Below, piece by piece: positions 60,106-64,000 of a DNA stretch of 64,000 nucleotides. The stretch is from Phaeoceros laevis. Taxonomy: Eukaryota; Anthocerotophyta; Anthocerotopsida; Notothyladales. The DNA lies in NCBI GenBank assembly GCA_049999765.1, contig JBNGIQ010009192.1:1-64000 (forward strand), read 5' to 3'. The notes below the pieces were generated by a model, which saw only the letters and a list, made by a program, of their open reading frames with translations, had not been told where the DNA came from and made no database searches. The stretch's first letter is position 1; every line of letters starts with the position of its first letter. The translations under genes were made by a program, and so were the position numbers.

Positions 60106-61887
60106 TCAAAATACTATCGTCTTATTGCTGCTGTACCGAAAAATGCGGTGTTCACAATAATACCGGACAGCTTTGGCAAGGCACTGCTTTTCCAAATTTT
60201 CAGATTTCGTTGCGAAGGCCTGCAGGCTATCCCTGTGTGAGATTCGGTCCACCTGGAACAGCAAACACAATTCTTTTCTCAGCTAACAGGCTCTGGATTA
60301 CGAAACAGTATTATAACACTGGATAATCACTATCCTTCAAGCACCATGCTCACCATTTGCTCAATAATGGGACCTGAATCAAGTTCCGGTGTTACAAAAT
60401 GGCTGGTTGCACCAATGAGCTTCACTCCAGCTTCATATGCCTAACAGCATAGGATCCAAACTGTTATGATACAGGAGAACTCTGTGGTACACTTAAATCA
60501 GGTGACAGCGGGATTATGATCAACTCTTTCCTCACCTGCCTATAGGGATTGGCTCCTTTGAAAGATGGGAGTAATCCGTGATGAATGTTAATGATGTCCT
60601 TATCGTAATTCCTTAGGAACCCAGCTGACAAAACCTGTAAGACATCGAACAGAAGCACAGTGACCTCGTTGCCTAACCAACCAGCAACGACGTCTTGAGG
60701 GCCTCCCTCCCTCGAAACAATCAACAAGAAATCTGTACTGCGTAACGGACTACCTGCATATACCGAGCCAAAACCAAAAAATCTGTGTTCCCAACAATTT
60801 TCAAAATATCATCCTCTCTTTTGTTTCCTTTGATTGTTGGTAGGTAGTGATAAGGAATACCATGTCGTTCAAGGAAACGAAAGACATGAGTGTTGGGTCC
60901 TCGATTGTGATTGCTGCGGTTCACAAAGAGAATGAGTCAGAGTCAACCACGTGCACACGATAACCCAGACTTAGCTGTAGCCATGCCCTTACCTGATTAT
61001 GCAGCTGATGTCGACTGGAAGCTCTCCTTCTTGCCATCTATGTAGCAAGTCGATCAAGCAATGATCCTGCCAGACTTGGGACAATGTTAAGGAGTGTTAG
61101 GGAGCAAACTAAACAAATAGGGCCCCTGCACTCAGGACTTGAAGACATACTAGAGCTACCTGCCATGATGCAAGCACAGCCATCTTCAAGTTGGGGTCAT
61201 TGCCAGGTACGTGAACAATCGACTTTTCGGCATTGAAGTGCTTTGCAACCTTCGCAAAATCCTCATCCATGACTTCTCTCGGCCACTTAACCGGATGGAA
61301 TGCAAACTCACTGACTGATACGGTGAGAAGTTAGCCCACATACGTGAAACACTCATCATCTGGAAAGGCATCATCTAGAAATATGCAGCTCAAAGTCAGT
61401 TTCTACATCGTACTGGTTCTGAATCGTCGTCTTTTTTACAGAGTGGAAGTAAAGCTTACCTTCGAGCATAGAAGCGTGGCTTTTGTGCTGCGTCAAAATC
61501 TATGTGCAAATCTACGTTGAGCATGTTCGCTCCCCGAGAGGCAATGCATTCCGAAATTTTGGCCACAATTCCCAGCTGATCCTGTCAGATGGATGGTCGT
61601 CCAGTTTGCATGAGAGCCAAGCAATCTGGAGCGACTCGGATTGAGCTTCAGTTTGTCTTGAAGGACAACAAATTCGCTACAACACCCTGAATCCTGCAAC
61701 TGGACTACACGATAGGCAGGGCCAGTACCGTGCAATGGAAGACATGTACTCCGTTCAGAAGATCCTTGACACAACCCTGCATGCCCTTTGACGAATAGAA
61801 TCTGCGTCCACCGAACGGCGGCCCCCGGCCACTGCCATATCTGTCCTGGTGCACCGCACGCCCAATCCAACGGGCGCACCTGAGCAT
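60106..61887 (-). CDS. 10-formyltetrahydrofolate deformylase, mitochondrial
   Basis: Nine exons read leftwards give 347 residues: 61887-61729, 61581-61460, 61388-61344, 61310-61160, 61066-60993, 60913-60754, 60634-60536, 60440-60354, 60252-60106. The N terminus is Arg-rich and ends GRRFYSSKG, a typical mitochondrial presequence cleavage context. An ACT domain follows ([36 protein letters not shown]). The formyltransferase-fold catalytic domain has [48 protein letters not shown] and VDRISHRDS, and ends NKTIVF. The enzyme hydrolyses 10-formyl-THF to THF and formate, which in plant mitochondria keeps folate pools balanced in support of photorespiration. All motif residues expected for PurU, including the Asn-His-Asp set (N and H in [10 protein letters not shown] in LDSGP), are present. 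Confidence 0.95.
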
Positions 61888-62422
61888 TTTGCCCTTTTGA
61901 ACTACACCCCGAAGAACCGGCCGTGCGCATCCTCCTTCACAAGTCCGCTGTGGAAGAGGTCCATCAAAAATTCATGTCCAGCAAGGTTCCGAAACCACAG
62001 GACGCGGGAGCTGTTTTTGGAACCTGAGCCAGATTCCGCCAGGGGCAAGGATAAGTCTGCTGGCTCCGATGATCCAATCTGGGGACCCCGTGCAGCCCGG
62101 CGGAAGTAGTACAATATGAGTGTTGCACGATTCAGCGTGCGGCACTAACCACCGGAGTACAGTTACTACCGTAGTAATACAACTGACTAGGAGCGAACAA
62201 CAAACAACCGCAGTGCTTTATTGTCTGTACAGCTCTGCTAAGAAAGAATAGGAGGTGCCATACACTTGTGCTGCTGTGAGCTTATTGCTGCCTGGACATT
62301 TCTACCAGATTCCAGAATGAACCACAATGTGAAGTACTATAAACAACTTTACACGACTCCTAACACAATGCAAGTTAAGGGAACAATTTGATATTTACAA
62401 GTTCCTCCTGATCGTTGAGACC
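61888..62422. other. Intergenic region
   Basis: Contains the deformylase promoter/5' UTR and the 3' UTR of the FYVE-SYLF gene, both on the minus strand. An 86-codon plus-strand frame at 61849-62109 overlaps the deformylase start and has no domain. Confidence 0.55.
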
Positions 62423-64000
62423 TCAACTCCCGTGATGCAGCCTTCTTTGGTCCACCTTCCCAAACAGATCATTCAAGGCGCTGTACAAAGGGGCCGCAGC
62501 CCGTGGCCTGGGCGTGTGTCCAAAGAGTAGTTTTGCAGAAGTCATCAAAGGATCACCGTAGAAGCACATATTGGTCTCAGTTCGGGTAGTAACAACATTT
62601 CCCTCCAAGGACACCCCCACGAAGGCCCCTGCAAGATGGTAAACACATAACCTTCAAAATAAACGCTGAATAAAATTGCTTCTTTCAGTCCTGCGTGATT
62701 CATGAAGTTGCTATTCAAGTAATTCAGCAAAATTCTGACGTGTACCTTTGCTGCAGCTGTAGGTGTAACAGGCAGCAGTACCACTTGAGCTGGCACGGAT
62801 ATCAGCTTCAGCAACACGACCCACAGGACCTACGGCTGCACTAACACCAGCACCAAGAGAAAAATGCACCCGACCACAAAATGCCCTTAAAGCCCTCTTG
62901 TTTCTCAAGACGATGATAAAATCTGTCAGCTCACCGCCAGCCTACAGCAAAAAAAACTGTCAGCACTGGAGTACAGAAAGATGGAAGGCGAACTGCCGGA
63001 ATAACAGTACAAGCTGAGCAGCACAACCTCGTGTGAGTGCTAGCATGGTCAAGGACAGTCAACAAAGGTTTTGGCATGCTCCTTACTTGACAGCCCCAAC
63101 CGAGCCCACAGGTTCCAATCGCAGAGGGAGCGGACCATGAACCATCAGCTCGACGGGCAACCACCAAACCTGTCCCAATCTTGTAAGTTAACATCATCCC
63201 CGCTTTCACAACTGTCACAATTGCTAGACCTCGTGCCCCCTTCAGCACAGCATCTGGTATAAGCTTCTCCGGTTTAAGGTTTCCAATCTGCAACAGAGGA
63301 AAACCATATCAGCAAATTTGTTGCTGCGCCACTCAGGACAGGCAGACAAATCATTCTTTAGAACATAAACTGCCCACTAAGTAGCTTGCATCACCTTGCA
63401 GTAGCTCCGAACAGTGTTGGTGGCCTTGTATATTTCCTGTTCCATGGATAGCCCATAAGGACTATTGAGCCATCCCCTCATGCAGGTCATGTCGGTAACA
63501 TCAAAGGTTGCAGTTTGGGAGGCGTTGCTGACCCTGTCAGCCAAATTTCTCTGCACTGGTTCCAATCTGTGGTAACAGGCATCACAAACCCTCTGCGGAT
63601 TCCTCTCTCTGAACTTCACAGGCAATAAGCACCTCCCTGCTGAACAAGACCTGCAGAAAATGCCTCCACAGAAGCGGCAGTGGTGCCTGCCACAAGTCAA
63701 AGGTCGGAACGCAGATCCACACTGCACGCAAGCTTGCGCGGAACTGTCTGGCAACCACACTGGCGGCTCTGCCTCCAGGACTTCCATAATAGCCTTCACA
63801 TCTGCATCAGAACTGGAAAACATGGGAGGAGCGCTGGGGCAATGACCTCCTCGCCACGACTTATCTCTGTCCTTGCTGTAAAAACCGCCAGCACCTGCCG
63901 CATCGTCAACACCAGCACTGGGGTAGAAAGGAGGATCTATGATGTGCACACCATCTGCTGCCCCATACAAATCCGTTTCTCTAGAGGCCTCGGCTGCATC
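62423..64000 (-). CDS. FYVE-SYLF endosomal protein (CFS1-like), N terminus cut by the window
   Basis: Four exons are visible reading leftwards: from the right edge (frame open at 64000) to 63395, 63287-63087, 62941-62746, 62628-62423, giving about 400 residues. A FYVE finger has CVQCGSAFRPLTCGRHHCRF, CGGIFCRSCS and VCDACY. The (R/K)(R/K)HHCR core reads GRHHCR, as in FYVE domains that bind phosphatidylinositol 3-phosphate. A SYLF (Ysc84-like) domain follows: LKGARGLAIVTVVKAG, GTGLVVARRADGSWSAPSAI, FSLGAGVSAAVGPVGR and GAFVGVSLEGNVV. The order FYVE then SYLF is the plant CFS1 architecture; CFS1 acts on endosomes and in autophagosome turnover and binds actin and ESCRT-I in Arabidopsis. The start codon lies beyond the window. 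Confidence 0.92.

Overview
This is nuclear DNA from a eukaryote of the green-plant (streptophyte) lineage. Evidence: short spliceosomal introns (roughly 50-320 bp); a PLS-class pentatricopeptide protein with a DYW-like deaminase domain; a MYB-CC (GARP) transcription factor; a plant-type bifunctional FAD synthetase; a plant-style FYVE-SYLF protein; and the minor-spliceosome protein U11/U12-35K. One large gene resembles axonemal proteins, which would fit a plant with flagellated sperm (bryophyte, lycophyte or charophyte grade); this is inference and I cannot name the species. The assembly has four N runs (22330-22729, 41762-41771, 44438-44537, 57376-57475).

Layout. 1-3 kb: decayed Ty3/gypsy-like gag-protease fragment on the minus strand with a tRNA-Met-type primer-binding site. 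5.0-8.7 kb: kinesin-14 (+, 12 exons). 9.3-9.7 kb: DOPA 4,5-dioxygenase-like protein (+). 10.7-11.6 kb: diverged tandem array. 12.8-16.5 kb: FAD synthetase (+, 16 exons), tail to tail with an intronless PPR-DYW gene (-, 16.9-19.2 kb). 19.8-25.1 kb: tandem duplication of an F-box gene; the second copy is a pseudogene split by a LINE with a 13-bp target-site duplication. 25.7-28.6 kb: U11/U12-35K (-) and a small ankyrin protein (+), head to head over 155 bp. 29.1-36.0 kb: 21-exon gene for a 1,629-residue protein. 38.7-41.9 kb: MYB-CC factor with an expanding Gln-rich tail. 42.6-43.8 kb: a TIR element and a SINE with a 16-bp target-site duplication. 44.9-49.6 kb (-): a gene joining a ParB-like domain to a beta-class DNA methyltransferase. 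50.05-55.55 kb: a transposon-like element coding for a large DDE-like protein. 56.8-57.6 kb: hAT-type MITE with an 8-bp target-site duplication. 58.1-59.4 kb: unrecognised gene. 60.1-61.9 kb (-): formyltetrahydrofolate deformylase. 62.4 kb to the right edge (-): CFS1-like FYVE-SYLF protein, cut by the window.

The housekeeping genes are unrelated in function and form no cluster. Most gene models were built by hand from open frames, splice consensus and family conservation, and the exon sums keep frame. The most unusual part is 44.9-55.6 kb, where a prokaryote-looking ParB-methyltransferase gene faces a large transposon head to head. Recurrent themes elsewhere are GC-AG introns, active repeat expansion inside coding sequence, and several non-autonomous elements whose ends can be read exactly.
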